Source of the DNA: DASQEH01 sp038237745
GTDB taxonomy: Bacteria > Actinomycetota > Actinomycetes > Propionibacteriales > Nocardioidaceae
NCBI GenBank assembly: GCA_038237745.1
Contig: JBBRYJ010000008.1
Location: 62,001-126,000 of the forward strand
Reading direction: 5' to 3'
Length of the DNA: 64,000 nucleotides
In this document: positions 34,750-44,684 of the stretch, piece by piece
Layout: every line of letters starts with the position of its first letter
Numbering within the stretch: the first letter of the stretch is position 1
The notes under the pieces: generated by a model
What the model saw: the letters and a program-made list of their open reading frames with translations, nothing else
Databases searched by the model: none
What the model was told of the DNA's origin: nothing
Translations under genes and position numbers: made by a program

Positions 34750-36649
34750 ATGCATCCTCGTCGTGCACTGCAGGTGGCTCAGGTTCTGGTCGTGTCCGCA
34801 GCAATGTTGGCTCCGGCCTATGCAGCGGCTCCGGCCTACGCAGCGGCACCGCCGCCCGCTGCGGCTCCCCACACCTCGGGCGGCGCGAGGACAGCAGCCG
34901 CCGCCGGCGCGACCGCGGCGAGCGCACGGCCGTCGCACACCGTCGCGGTCGGCACCGGCGGAGCGGTCGCGGCAGAGACGGTCGGCGCCTCGCGAGCAGG
35001 GCTCGCGGTGTTGAAGGACGGTGGCAACGCGATCGATGCCGCTGTCGCGACGGCCGCCGCGCTGGGTGTCGACGACCCCTTCGTCGCCGGGCCGGGCGGG
35101 GGTGGCTTCATGGTCATCTATCTCGCCCGGACACACAGGATCGTCACCATCGACGGCCGGGAGACATGCCCGCGTCGGTGCACGCCCGGACTCTTCCGCA
35201 AGCCGTCGGGCGAGCCGCTCGGCTTCGAGCTCGCGCGGCACTCCGGCATCAGTGTCGGCGTCCCGGGCATGGTGGCGCAGTGGGCCAAGGCGACCCGGCG
35301 ATACGGCCGGCACAGCCTGGCTCGCAATCTCCGGCCGGCGATCCACCTCGCCCGGCGCGGGTTCCGGGTGACGCAGAACTTCCATGACTCGTCGCTCAGC
35401 GCGGTTCGCGACCTTGGTGCGTTCACGAGCAGCCGCAGGCTCTTCCTCACGCGCAGCGGGCGTGCGCTGCCCATCGGGAGCCACTTCCGTAACCCCGACC
35501 TCGCGAAGACCTACCATCGGCTGGGCGAGCGAGGGGCGTCCTACCTGTACGGCGGACCGCTCGGACATGCCATCGCGCAGACCGTCCAGCGCCCACCGGT
35601 CTCAAAGCGAGCCCCTTCGGGTTTCCGCGTGATCCACGGGATCATGACGGCGGACGACCTCCGCGACTACCGGGCGAAGAACCGGCGCCCCACGCGTGCG
35701 CTACCGCGGGCTCGACGTCTATAGCATGCGGCCCCCGTCCTCGGGCGGCTCCACGGTAGGAGAGGCACTCAACATCCTGTCCGGCTGGCCGATCGGCTCC
35801 GAAGGACGCGCCCGCGCACTGTTTCACTACCTGGAGGCGTCGAGACTCGCCTTCGCGGATCGCAACGCCTACGTGGGCGACAGCGACTACGTACCGGTTC
35901 CGGTGTCAGGCCTGCTCGACAAGTCGTTCGCCGCCACCCGCCGCTGCCTCGTGCACGACACGGCGTTGCAGAGCCCGGTGGCCCCGGGTGACCCATTCCG
36001 TCCATACACCTCGTCCTGTAGGGCCAAGCCTGCAGCTGCCTCACCCGTGAGGGAAGGCACCTCGACGAACCACCTCGTCACCACGGACAGGTGGGGAAAC
36101 GTCGTCTCCTACACCAACACCATCGAGCAGCTCGCAGGTAGCGGCATCACCGTCCCCGGCTACGGCTTCCTGCTCAACAACGAGATGACGGATTTCGACT
36201 TCAGTCCTCCCGCACCCGGAGCTTACGACCCGAACCTTGCCGCCCCCGGCAAGCGGCCGCGCTCGAGCATGAGCCCGACGATCGTGATGAGGCACGGCCG
36301 TCCCTGGCTCGCGGTCGGGTCGCCCGGCGGTGCGACCATCATCACCACGGTGTTGCAGACGCTCGTCAACCGGATCGACTTCGACATGCCATTGCCTAAG
36401 GCCATCGCCACACCGCGGGCGAGCCAGGAGAACGCCGGAGCGAGCCTCGTCGAGCGACAGTTCGCCGGCGCGCCGTACGGACGAGTGCTGAGGAAGCGGT
36501 ACGGCGAGACATTCAGCGTGGCTCAGCCTCCAGACGACGTCATCGGCTTCGTCAACGCGCTCGAGTTTCTCCGGCCGCGCCTCGTCGAGGCGGCGACAGA
36601 GCCCACTCGGCTCGGCGGAGGTACGGCGTTCGTCGTCCACCCACGCTGA
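34750..36649 (+). pseudogene. ggt: Secreted gamma-glutamyltransferase, frameshifted
   Basis: An exported GGT in two frames. Part 1, from ATG 34750 (GAGAAGG upstream), has a signal peptide (LQVAQVLVVSAAMLAPAYA), the proenzyme mark LKDGGNAIDAAVATAAALG and GPGGGGFMVIYLA. It leaves frame near 35695, ending in a false tail and stop at 35724. Part 2 resumes as VRYRGLDVYSMRPPSSGGST and holds the processing Thr in EGTSTNHLVTTDRWGN and GSPGGATIITTV. The junction lies in an ACGCGTGCGC run and is repaired by adding two bases. Without repair no active enzyme is made. It could be a sequence error. Confidence 0.85.
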
Positions 36650-36887
36650 CGACGTGCCGGGGTCTTTCAGCCGGAACGCCCGGTCGCGGGGGAACTGGCC
36701 GTCACCGTCAACCCCGCGGCCGGTAGCCGAGGTGTAAGGCGTGTACCGGCGGCTTCGGGCGGGGCTCTGAGGGAACAGGTAGCGGTCTCGGGCGGTACTT
36801 GCATCGACCACTACTGTGTACGAGGCTGAGCCGTCCGCGCGCCGTGCTGCTTGCATCGCCGCCGTCATCGACCTTTATAGGAGAACC

Positions 36888-37793
36888 GTGGCGATTCCAG
36901 AGCCGAGCAGGTCAGGTTTGCTGGCCTTCGGGGACTGGCAGACGTGGTACCGCGTCACCGGAGACTTCGAGGCAGCGTCCAAGACCCCGGTCGTCGTGCT
37001 GCACGGAGGACCGGGGGCGACGCACAACTACACCCTCCGGATGGCACGGTTGGTCGAACAAGGATGGCCCGTGGTGCACTACGACCAGCTCGGTGCGGGG
37101 CTGTCGACTCACCTGCCTGACAAGGGTGCCGATTTCTGGACCGTGGACCTGTTCCTCGACGAGCTCGACAACCTGGTGGCCGAACTGGGGCTGAGCGACG
37201 GGTATCACGTGATCGGCCAGTCCTGGGGCGGCATGCTCGGCGCGGAGCACGCGATACGTACCCCAACCGGCCTACGTAGCCTGGTGATCGCCGACTCGCC
37301 GGCGTCGATGGAGCTGTGGGTCGCCGAGGCAAACCGGTTGCGCGACGATCTTCCACCGGAAGTCCAACAGGTGCTCCTCGAGCACGAGGAAGCCGAGACG
37401 ACGGACAGCGCCGAGTATGCGGAGGCGGAGAAGGTGTTCTACGACCGGCACGTGTGCCGGATCGTCCCCAACCCGCCGGAGGTCACCCAGAGCTTCGACA
37501 ACATCGCCGAGGACCCGACCGTCTACCACACGATGAACGGCCCGAGCGAGTTCCACGTCGTCGGCACGCTGCGGACATGGTCGGTGATCGACCGGGTGCC
37601 GAGCATCACCGCCCCTACCCTGCTCGTGTCTGGTGAGTACGACGAGGCGACCCCAGCGACGATGCAGCCCTTCATGGACGGCATCGACGATGTGCGGTGG
37701 GAGATGTTCACGCAGTCCAGCCACATGCCCCACGTCGAGGAGGAGGAGCGTTTCCTCTCGGTGGTGGGCGCTTTCCTGCAGGACCACGAGTGA
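36888..37793 (+). CDS. pip: Proline iminopeptidase-family alpha/beta hydrolase (S33)
   Basis: Cleaves N-terminal residues, typically proline, from short peptides. GTG 36888 has AGGAG five bases upstream and gives 301 residues, the normal S33 length. Features: oxyanion HGGPG in VVLHGGPGATHNY, YDQLGAGLS, nucleophile GQSWGGMLG, acid in SGEYDEATP, and His in SSHMPHVEEEERF. It starts 11 bp before the peptide-binding protein gene, so imported peptides are probably its substrates. No signal peptide: cytosolic. Confidence 0.9.
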   Translation: MAIPEPSRSGLLAFGDWQTWYRVTGDFEAASKTPVVVLHGGPGATHNYTLRMARLVEQGWPVVHYDQLGAGLSTHLPDKGADFWTVDLFLDELDNLVAELGLSDGYHVIGQSWGGMLGAEHAIRTPTGLRSLVIADSPASMELWVAEANRLRDDLPPEVQQVLLEHEEAETTDSAEYAEAEKVFYDRHVCRIVPNPPEVTQSFDNIAEDPTVYHTMNGPSEFHVVGTLRTWSVIDRVPSITAPTLLVSGEYDEATPATMQPFMDGIDDVRWEMFTQSSHMPHVEEEERFLSVVGAFLQDHE

Positions 37794-37804
37794 GGAGAGA
37801 CTCC

Positions 37805-39565
37805 ATGAAGCTTCGGCGCATGTCCATAGTCGTAGGAGGTGCGGCGCTGGCGCTGGCTACAGCCGCCTGTACCGGCGGTTCGTCCTCCAGCTCGAACGGC
37901 GACGGAACGTCTTCCAGTCCGGACACTGCCGGATCGTCGTCGGGTACGTCGAGCGACTCGCCGGCCGCTCCTGCGACGTTCCAGCCGGAGCACCAGGGCG
38001 GCACTCTGCACCTGGTGGCGAAGTCGGCCGGGGGCACGCTCGACCCGAAGGTCAACTACACCCTTCAGTACTGGCAGCTCTACCAGGCCACCTACGACGG
38101 ACTTCTGGCTTTCACCAAGCAGGCCGGGGATGCCTCCTTCACCGTCGTACCCGACCTGGCCGAGTCGATGCCGAAGGTGACCAACGGCGACAAGACCTAC
38201 ACCTTCACCCTGCGCAAGGGGATCAAGTTCTCCGACGGCTCACCAGTCACCACAGACGACGTCGTTGCGTCTTTCAAGCGGATCTTCACGGTCTCCAGCC
38301 CCACCGCGGGCACGTTCTACAACGGCATCGTCGGAGCGGACGGGTGCCTGAACGACCCTTCCACCTGCGACCTGTCAAAGGGAGTCATCGGGGACGCCAA
38401 CGCGAACACGGTGACGATCAACCTCGTCGAGCCCGACCCGGAGTTCCCCTACAAGCTCGCTGTACCGCACGCTTCCATCAACCCTGCCTCCTCGCCGCCC
38501 AAGGACGCGGGTTCGAACCCCATCCCGACCACCGGCCCCTACATGTTCGCCTCCTACGACCCTAATCACGAGCTCAAGATGGTGCGCAACCCCTACTTCA
38601 AGGAATGGTCGCAGCAGGCACAGCCGCAGGGGTATCCCGACGAGATCGACGAGACCTTCGGCCTGACCGTCGAGTCCGAGGTGACCGCTGTCGAGAACGG
38701 ACAGGCCGACTGGATCTTCGACCCTCCACCGGCGGACCGGCTCAACGAGATCGGCACCAAGTATGCGTCCCAGGCGCATGTCAACGCGCTGACGGCGTTC
38801 TGGTACCTGGCGATGAACACCAACTTGGCGCCGTTCGACAACGTGAAGGCCCGCCAAGCGGTCAACTGGGCCGTTGACCGCAACTCTGTCGTCCAGCTGT
38901 ACGGGGGCCCGAACCTGGCCGCGCCGGTCTGCACGGTCCTCCCCCCCGGATTTCCCGGGCACGTCGACTCCTGCCAGTACACGAAGGACGGCGGCCCCAC
39001 GTGGCAGGCGCCTGACCTGGAGAAGGCGAAGCAGCTGGTGCAGGAGTCAGGCACGGCCGGCACGAAGGTCGGTGTCGTGGTGACTGACGACGAGGTGAAC
39101 AAGGCGATCGGTGAGTACGTCCAGAGTGTTCTGAACTCGATCGGCTACCAGGCGACGCTCAAACCCATCTCCGGCAACATCCAGTTCACCTATATCCAGA
39201 ACACCAACAACAAGGTCCAGATCAGCCTCTCGTCGTGGTACCAGGACTACCCGGCCGCGTCGGACTTCCTCAACGTGTTGACATCCTGTGCATCCTTCCA
39301 CCCAGGCAGCGACTCGAGCATCAACATCCCCGGCTTCTGCGACAAGAACGTCGACGCGCAGATGCAGAAGGCGCTCGTCACGGAGCGCACGAGCATGGAC
39401 AAGGCGAACGCGATCTGGGCCAAGGTGGACCAGAACGTGATGACGCAGGCGCCGATGGCTCCGCTGATCACCCCGAAGCTCATCGACTTCACCTCGTCAC
39501 GGGTGGGCAACTACCAGTTCAGCAAGCAGTTCTACATGCTGGTCGACCAGGTGTGGGTGCAGTGA
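37805..39565 (+). CDS. Peptide ABC transporter, substrate-binding lipoprotein (SBP family 5)
   Basis: 586-residue extracytoplasmic receptor for oligo- or dipeptides. Signal with lipobox: ALALATAACTGGSSSS, then a Ser/Gly linker. SBP_5 marks: HQGGTLHLVAKSAGG, YDGLLAFTK, FTLRKGIKFSDGSPVTTDDVVASFKR and the lobe-2 TALTAFWYLAMNTNLAPFDN. First transporter gene of a five-gene set transcribed in order A-C-B-D-F, behind the iminopeptidase. Confidence 0.93.
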   Translation: MKLRRMSIVVGGAALALATAACTGGSSSSSNGDGTSSSPDTAGSSSGTSSDSPAAPATFQPEHQGGTLHLVAKSAGGTLDPKVNYTLQYWQLYQATYDGLLAFTKQAGDASFTVVPDLAESMPKVTNGDKTYTFTLRKGIKFSDGSPVTTDDVVASFKRIFTVSSPTAGTFYNGIVGADGCLNDPSTCDLSKGVIGDANANTVTINLVEPDPEFPYKLAVPHASINPASSPPKDAGSNPIPTTGPYMFASYDPNHELKMVRNPYFKEWSQQAQPQGYPDEIDETFGLTVESEVTAVENGQADWIFDPPPADRLNEIGTKYASQAHVNALTAFWYLAMNTNLAPFDNVKARQAVNWAVDRNSVVQLYGGPNLAAPVCTVLPPGFPGHVDSCQYTKDGGPTWQAPDLEKAKQLVQESGTAGTKVGVVVTDDEVNKAIGEYVQSVLNSIGYQATLKPISGNIQFTYIQNTNNKVQISLSSWYQDYPAASDFLNVLTSCASFHPGSDSSINIPGFCDKNVDAQMQKALVTERTSMDKANAIWAKVDQNVMTQAPMAPLITPKLIDFTSSRVGNYQFSKQFYMLVDQVWVQ

Positions 39566-39572
39566 GCCGACC

Positions 39573-40619
39573 GTGACCACCGTGGCTCCCACGGACCTGG
39601 TCGGCAGCACGGCGGCGGGGCAGTCCGCCGCGGCCTCCGCCGGCCCGTGGCGGACTGCCCTGGTCACGCTGCGCCGGGACCGGGTGGCGATGGTGTCGCT
39701 TGGGGTGTTCCTGCTCGTCGTGGCCGCCTGCATCCTGGCCCCTCTGTACGAGCACGCGATCGCCCACACCGACGCTTTCACCTCGAGCATCTCGGCCACC
39801 ACGATCGTGAACGGCAAGGAGGTCCCGGTACTGGCCTCGAGCAGTACCGGACTGGGGCTCGGAGTGACGCCGATCGGGCCGACCTGGGACGTGCACCACT
39901 ACTTCTTGGGTGCAGACGGCCAGGGGCGCGACGTCATGGCGCGTTTGTTGTACGGCGGTCGCAACAGCTTGCTGATCGGTATCGTCTCGGCGGTCATCGC
40001 CTGCGCGTTAGCGACCGTTCTGGGTGTGGCGGCCGGCTACTTCGGCGGTGTCCTGGACTCCGTGCTCTCCCGGCTCTTCGACGTCATCTGGGCGTTTCCC
40101 GTCTACCTGCTGGCCATCTCACTCTCGGTGGTACTGCTGACCAGTGGGCTGCAGCTCGGTCCGGTGCGCATCGAAGGGGACAGCCTCTGGCTCCCGATTC
40201 TCATCATCGCGGGCATCTATGTCCCCTATGTGGCGCGACCCCTGCGCGGCCAGGTGCTGAGCCTGCGCAATCGGGAGTTCATCGTGGCAGGCGTCGGCCT
40301 CGGCGCGTCCGACCTGCGGATACTCCGCAAAGACGTGCTCCCCAACGTGCTGCCGACGGTGCTCGTCTTCCTGCCGCTGATGACGGCGCTCAACATGCTC
40401 ACCGAGTCGGCGCTGTCGTTCTTGTCGATCGGCGTGCAGCCGCCGAACGCGAGCTGGGGCACGATCATCAACGACGGGCTCGGACTTCTCTACACACGGC
40501 CAATGGTCACGGTGGCCCCGGGTCTGCTGATAGTCGTCACCGCCGTCGCGCTGAACCTGCTCGGCGACGGTGTGCGCAGCGCGCTCGACCCGAAGGCGCG
40601 ACTGCGGGGTGCTGCCTGA
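39573..40619 (+). CDS. Peptide ABC transporter, permease (DppC/OppC type)
   Basis: 348 residues from GTG 39573. N-terminal OppC_N-type segment (LVTLRRDRVAMVSLGVFLLVVAACILAPL), an external loop of about 60 residues, then the BPD domain with the coupling helix EAA-like motif REFIVAGVGLGASDLRILRKDVLPN. C-terminal GVQPPNASWGTIINDG is a typical DppC ending. It lies 7 bp after the binding-protein gene. Confidence 0.94.
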   Translation: MTTVAPTDLVGSTAAGQSAAASAGPWRTALVTLRRDRVAMVSLGVFLLVVAACILAPLYEHAIAHTDAFTSSISATTIVNGKEVPVLASSSTGLGLGVTPIGPTWDVHHYFLGADGQGRDVMARLLYGGRNSLLIGIVSAVIACALATVLGVAAGYFGGVLDSVLSRLFDVIWAFPVYLLAISLSVVLLTSGLQLGPVRIEGDSLWLPILIIAGIYVPYVARPLRGQVLSLRNREFIVAGVGLGASDLRILRKDVLPNVLPTVLVFLPLMTALNMLTESALSFLSIGVQPPNASWGTIINDGLGLLYTRPMVTVAPGLLIVVTAVALNLLGDGVRSALDPKARLRGAA

Positions 40620-41588
40620 ATGCTGCCGTTCATCCTGCGTCGGACGGCCGCCGCCGTCTTCGTGCTCTTCACGATCAGTGTGCTCGTCTTCCTCATCTTC
40701 TTCGCGACCCCGGGCGTCGACCCTGCGGCGCGGATCGCCGGTCGCAACGCCGACCCAGCGACGCTCGCGCAGGTGAGTCACGAGTTCGGTCTCGACCGGC
40801 CGATCCCGATCCGGTACGGGCTGATGATGCAGCACCTGTTCATCGCCCGTGACCTGACCTCCTTCGTGAACCGCGGCGTGCTCGTCATCCCTCAGATCCT
40901 GCACGCCGTCCCGGTGACGCTCTCCCTGGTAACCGGTGCCGCGATCATCTGGATGGTGCTGGGACTGGCGATGGGAACGGCCTCCGCCGCCAAGCGCGGC
41001 ACCGCCCTCGACCCGGTGATCATGCTGCTAGGCGTCGTCGGCGTCTCGCTCCCGGTGTACTGGCTTGGTGAGGTCGTCAACCTGTTCACTCAGAGTCGGT
41101 GGCACTCCGGCATCTTCGCGTGGGTGCCCCCACTGGGGTATGTCGGTATCTCTGAGAATCCGGGCGAATGGGCACTGCATCTGGTGTTCCCGTGGCTGAC
41201 GCTGGCCGCTCTCTACGCCGGAATCTACGCCCGGGTCCTGCGAGGCGAGATCCTCGAGGCGCTCAACGAGGACTACGTACGCACCGCCCGCGCCAAGGGG
41301 CTGTCTGAGCGGCGGATCCTGGTGCGGCACGCTCTGCGGTGCTCGCTGATCCCGGTCGTGTCGCTGTTCGGCCTCGACTTCGGTGCCTTGGTCGGCGGCT
41401 CCGCGTTGCTGACCGAGGTGGTCTTCGGTCTGCCGGGCGTCGGCAAGCTGACCTTCGACGCACTGCAGAACCTCGACCTGCCCGTGATCATGGGGTGCGT
41501 CCTGTACGCGGCGTTCTTCGTCGTACTCGCCAACGCCTTCGTGGACGTCTTCTACGCGGCCCTGGATCCCAGAGTGCGCCGTGTCTGA
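40620..41588 (+). CDS. Peptide ABC transporter, permease (DppB/OppB type)
   Basis: 322 residues; the ATG directly follows the previous TGA. N-terminal LPFILRRTAAAVFVLFTISVLVFLIFF, a long first external loop (GRNADPATLAQVSHEFGLDRP), and coupling motif NEDYVRTARAKGLSERRILVRHALR are DppB features. Inner-membrane partner of the DppC-type protein. Six transmembrane segments are visible. The next gene begins 8 bp before its stop. Confidence 0.94.
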   Translation: MLPFILRRTAAAVFVLFTISVLVFLIFFATPGVDPAARIAGRNADPATLAQVSHEFGLDRPIPIRYGLMMQHLFIARDLTSFVNRGVLVIPQILHAVPVTLSLVTGAAIIWMVLGLAMGTASAAKRGTALDPVIMLLGVVGVSLPVYWLGEVVNLFTQSRWHSGIFAWVPPLGYVGISENPGEWALHLVFPWLTLAALYAGIYARVLRGEILEALNEDYVRTARAKGLSERRILVRHALRCSLIPVVSLFGLDFGALVGGSALLTEVVFGLPGVGKLTFDALQNLDLPVIMGCVLYAAFFVVLANAFVDVFYAALDPRVRRV

Positions 41589-42702
41589 GGCGTCTGCTTC
41601 TCCAGACCGCAGCACCGACCCGCTCCTCGAGGTGCGAGACCTGACGGTCACCTTCCGCACTCGGCGGGGTCTAGTCACCGCGGTGGACGGCTTGTCTTTC
41701 TCTCTCGGCCACTCCGACGTTCTCGGGATCGTCGGCGAGTCGGGCTCGGGCAAGAGCGTGTCGATGATGAGCCTGCTCAAGCTGATCCGTGACCCCAACG
41801 CATCCGTCTCGGGACAGGCGCTCTTCCGTGGGCGTGATCTCATCGCCATGCCCGACAAGGAGCTTCGGACCCTTCGTGGGCGTGAGATCGCGATGATCTT
41901 CCAGGATCCGATGACCGCGATGACGCCCGTCTACACTGTCGGCTGGCAGATCGCGGAGCAGATCCGCACACACGAGTCAGTGACCAAAGGGGCCGCTCAC
42001 GAGCGGGCCATCGACCTCCTCGACGAGGTGGGCATTCCCGACCCTCGCCGACGCGTCAACGACTACCCCCACGAGTTCTCGGGCGGAATGCGCCAACGCG
42101 CGGTCATTGCGATGGCACTAGCCTGCAACCCCGCGCTGCTCATCGCCGACGAGCCGACGACGGCGCTCGACGTCACCACTCAGGCGCAGATTCTCGAGCT
42201 GATGCGACGGCTCCGCGTCGAGCACGGGTCCTCGATCATCCTCATCACCCACGATATGGGGGTGGTCTCCAACATCGCTCATCAGGTCCTGGTGATGTAC
42301 GCCGGTCGGGCCGCCGAGCAGGGCCCGAAGAGCGAGGTCTTCCATCGCCCGAGACACCCGTACACATGGGGACTGCTCGGCTCGGTCCCTCGTCCACGCG
42401 CTGAGCGGGTCCGCCGGCTGCCCACCATCCCTGGGTCGCCGCCGTCCCCACTCGACATCGCGCCAGGATGCCCGTTCGCGCCTCGTTGCCGGCTCCGGCA
42501 CGACAAGTGCGACGAACGGCCGCTGCTCGAGGGCGGCATCTACCATGTCGACGCCTGCTGGCTCCCACGGGACCGTCGGCAGGAGCTGCGCCGGAGCCTG
42601 ACGGAGATCGCTGTGAGCGACGGTGCCCCCAGGGGTGCTGCCGAGCCGCCGGGTGACTTCAGCGGGGTCCCCGGAGACACCAGAGCGCAGAAGCGGGCGT
42701 AA
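41581..42702 (+). CDS. Peptide ABC transporter, ATPase (DppD/OppD type)
   Basis: 373 residues from GTG 41581. Walker A GESGSGKSVSMMS, signature FSGGMRQRAVIAMAL, Walker B LLIADEPTTALD and switch HDMGVV; the oligopeptide-type C-terminus has PGSPPSPLDIAPGCPFAPRC with a four-Cys cluster (CPFAPRC, CDERPLLEGG). It overlaps the DppB gene by 8 bp and touches dppF as TAATG. Confidence 0.95.
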   Translation: MSEASASPDRSTDPLLEVRDLTVTFRTRRGLVTAVDGLSFSLGHSDVLGIVGESGSGKSVSMMSLLKLIRDPNASVSGQALFRGRDLIAMPDKELRTLRGREIAMIFQDPMTAMTPVYTVGWQIAEQIRTHESVTKGAAHERAIDLLDEVGIPDPRRRVNDYPHEFSGGMRQRAVIAMALACNPALLIADEPTTALDVTTQAQILELMRRLRVEHGSSIILITHDMGVVSNIAHQVLVMYAGRAAEQGPKSEVFHRPRHPYTWGLLGSVPRPRAERVRRLPTIPGSPPSPLDIAPGCPFAPRCRLRHDKCDERPLLEGGIYHVDACWLPRDRRQELRRSLTEIAVSDGAPRGAAEPPGDFSGVPGDTRAQKRA

Positions 42703-43754
42703 TGACAGACTCCATGACCGGACCGGGCGACGTCCTGTTGTCGGCTGACAACCTCTCCAAGCACTTCCCGGCCCGGGGTGGCTCGCTCGTCGGGGGACGT
42801 CAGGTGCTGCGCGCCGTCGATGGAGTCTCCCTCGAGGTCCGCTCCGGGGAGACCTTGGGCGTCGTCGGGGAGTCCGGCTGCGGCAAGTCCACGCTCGGTC
42901 GCTGCCTGGTCCGGCTCACCGACATCACGTCGGGCACGGTCACCTTCGACGGCCGCGACATCACCCGGCTGTCACGCCGTCAGCTCCGCCCAGTTCGCCG
43001 TGACCTTCAGCTGGTATTCCAGGATCCGTATGCCTCGCTCAACCCACGTCGCCGTGTGGGCGACATCCTCTCCGAGCCGCTCCAGATCCATAGGTACGGC
43101 GACCGTCGGGCCATCGCCCGCAGGGTGCAGGACTTGCTCGAGGTCGTGGGACTGAGCGCCTCACATACCGACCGATTCCCGCATGAGTTCTCCGGGGGCC
43201 AGCGACAACGGGTCGGCATCGCCCGGGCGCTGGCGATGAACCCCAAGGTGATCGTCGCCGACGAGCCGGTCTCGGCCCTCGACGTCTCGATTCAGGCGCA
43301 GGTGCTCAACCTCTTCGCGGACCTGCAGGACGAGTTCGCACTCACCTACGTGTTCATCGCCCACGACCTTGGCGTGGTCCGTCATGTCTCGACCCGGATC
43401 GCCGTCATGTACCTCGGCGAGGTCGTCGAGACCGCAGCCGCCGACCCGCTCTACAGCCGGCCCGCGCACCCGTACACCGAGGCCCTATTGTCAGCGGTTC
43501 CCGACGTCGAGGACGAAGACATCGCCCCCCAGGAACGGATCCTGCTCACGGGCGACGTGCCGAACCCGGTCAACAAGCCGTCAGGGTGTCCGTTCCGTAC
43601 CCGCTGTCCCTACGCTCAGGACGTCTGCGCCGAAGAGCACCCGCCGCTGCGACTGGTCGCGCCGGGCCGACTTGTCGCCTGTCACTTCCCCCTGCTCACG
43701 ACATCTGGCGACATTGCGCCGCACGCGCTCTCGGCGCAGAGGTCCTCCGGCTGA
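42702..43754 (+). CDS. Peptide ABC transporter, ATPase (DppF/OppF type)
   Basis: 350 residues. Walker A GESGCGKSTLGR, signature FSGGQRQRVGIARAL, Walker B VIVADEPVSALD, switch HDLGVVRH, and the C-terminal oligopeptide motif PSGCPFRTRCPYAQDVC. Partner of the DppD-type ATPase; the pair drives peptide import. Last gene of the run from 36888, followed by a hairpin terminator at 43874. Confidence 0.95.
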   Translation: MTDSMTGPGDVLLSADNLSKHFPARGGSLVGGRQVLRAVDGVSLEVRSGETLGVVGESGCGKSTLGRCLVRLTDITSGTVTFDGRDITRLSRRQLRPVRRDLQLVFQDPYASLNPRRRVGDILSEPLQIHRYGDRRAIARRVQDLLEVVGLSASHTDRFPHEFSGGQRQRVGIARALAMNPKVIVADEPVSALDVSIQAQVLNLFADLQDEFALTYVFIAHDLGVVRHVSTRIAVMYLGEVVETAAADPLYSRPAHPYTEALLSAVPDVEDEDIAPQERILLTGDVPNPVNKPSGCPFRTRCPYAQDVCAEEHPPLRLVAPGRLVACHFPLLTTSGDIAPHALSAQRSSG

Positions 43755-43873
43755 CTGTCTGTCGCGGTCACCATGTGGTCGCCGCCTGGCGCCCTAGGCG
43801 TCGGCGAAGGTGGAGCTGCCGGGCACGGCGTCTGGCCAACTCTGCCAGGCGAGGGTCCAACTCAACCAAGGCT

Positions 43874-43892
43874 AGCCCCGTTTCGGGGGGCT
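43874..43892 (+). terminator. Hairpin after the peptide transporter operon
   Basis: AGCCCCG-TTT-CGGGGGGCT forms a 7-bp GC stem with one bulged G, 120 bp after the last transporter stop. No T-run follows, so termination strength is uncertain. It would also end convergent transcription from the GNAT gene. Confidence 0.5.
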
Positions 43893-43911
43893 TGGGGGAC
43901 TGATTCGCGGC

Positions 43912-44502
43912 TTACCGCATGCTCGGCCTTGAGCGAGCTGGCTCGAGAAGGGCGTGGACATGCATGTCGTGCCAGCCATCCAGATGGAGCGCCTGCTGTC
44001 GTCGGGTTCCCTCGTAGATGTAGCCAGCTTTCACGGCCACACGACAAGAGGCTGCATTCGCGGTCGAGTGGTTCAGCTCGAGTCTGTGCAGGCCACCGCT
44101 TCGGAGCATCCAGCTGGACGCCGCGCGGAGCGCTCGTGCTGCGACGCCACGTCCTCGACAGGACCGCACCGTCCAGTAGGCGGCTTCGGCAAGACCCTCA
44201 CTGAGATCGACGCAACGGAACCCCGTCCGGCCTTGCAGGACGCCGTCGCGGGTCACGGCCCAGCTTGCGCCGGTTTCCGCCGTCCAACGGTCTGACCAGG
44301 AAAGAACCCAGGAACGTGCCTCAGCTTCGTCCATCGTTCGGACATGCCAGCGCTGGATGTCCGGGTCAGCGTAGGCATCGGCGACTGCCGCGGCATCGGA
44401 TACACGCCACGGGCGCAGAGTCAGCTCGTCGAGGGACAGCGTCGGCTGTTCTTGTCCCTTGATATGGCCGGGAGCGGCGACTGCACGCACGAGCGCAGGC
44501 AT
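43912..44502 (-). CDS. GNAT N-acetyltransferase, RimJ/RimL-like
   Basis: 196 residues. Family features: LTLRPWRVSDAAAVADAYADPDIQRW at the start, the acetyl-CoA loop in VRSCRGRGVAARALRAASSWML (R/Q-x-x-G-x-G/A), and HRLELNHSTANAASCRVAVKAGYIYEGTRR, the RimJ-type ending. Substrate unknown; relatives acetylate ribosomal protein N-termini or small molecules. It is intact, unlike the next genes to its right, and points toward the transporter operon. A shorter start near TLSLDELTLRPW is also possible. Confidence 0.82.
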   Translation of the reverse strand: MPALVRAVAAPGHIKGQEQPTLSLDELTLRPWRVSDAAAVADAYADPDIQRWHVRTMDEAEARSWVLSWSDRWTAETGASWAVTRDGVLQGRTGFRCVDLSEGLAEAAYWTVRSCRGRGVAARALRAASSWMLRSGGLHRLELNHSTANAASCRVAVKAGYIYEGTRRQQALHLDGWHDMHVHALLEPARSRPSMR

Positions 44503-44684
44503 TGCCTCATACTCCCAGGGCTCAGATCCATCGACACCTCTGGCCCTGAGGACGGGGGCGCGCCGATCACTCGCTCAGATCCTTCTTCCCAAGTCCGGGT
44601 CGGTCTCCGGGCGCGTTCTGCAGGCGATCGTCGTGAACGGCCACGCGCGCCTTAGCCTCGGTGACCACCCGGAGCCGGCGAGCG

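Noticed and set aside
43809..43820. GGTGGAGCTG, a possible third attachment copy
   Set aside because: Only ten bases match the 47-bp repeat; too short to call.
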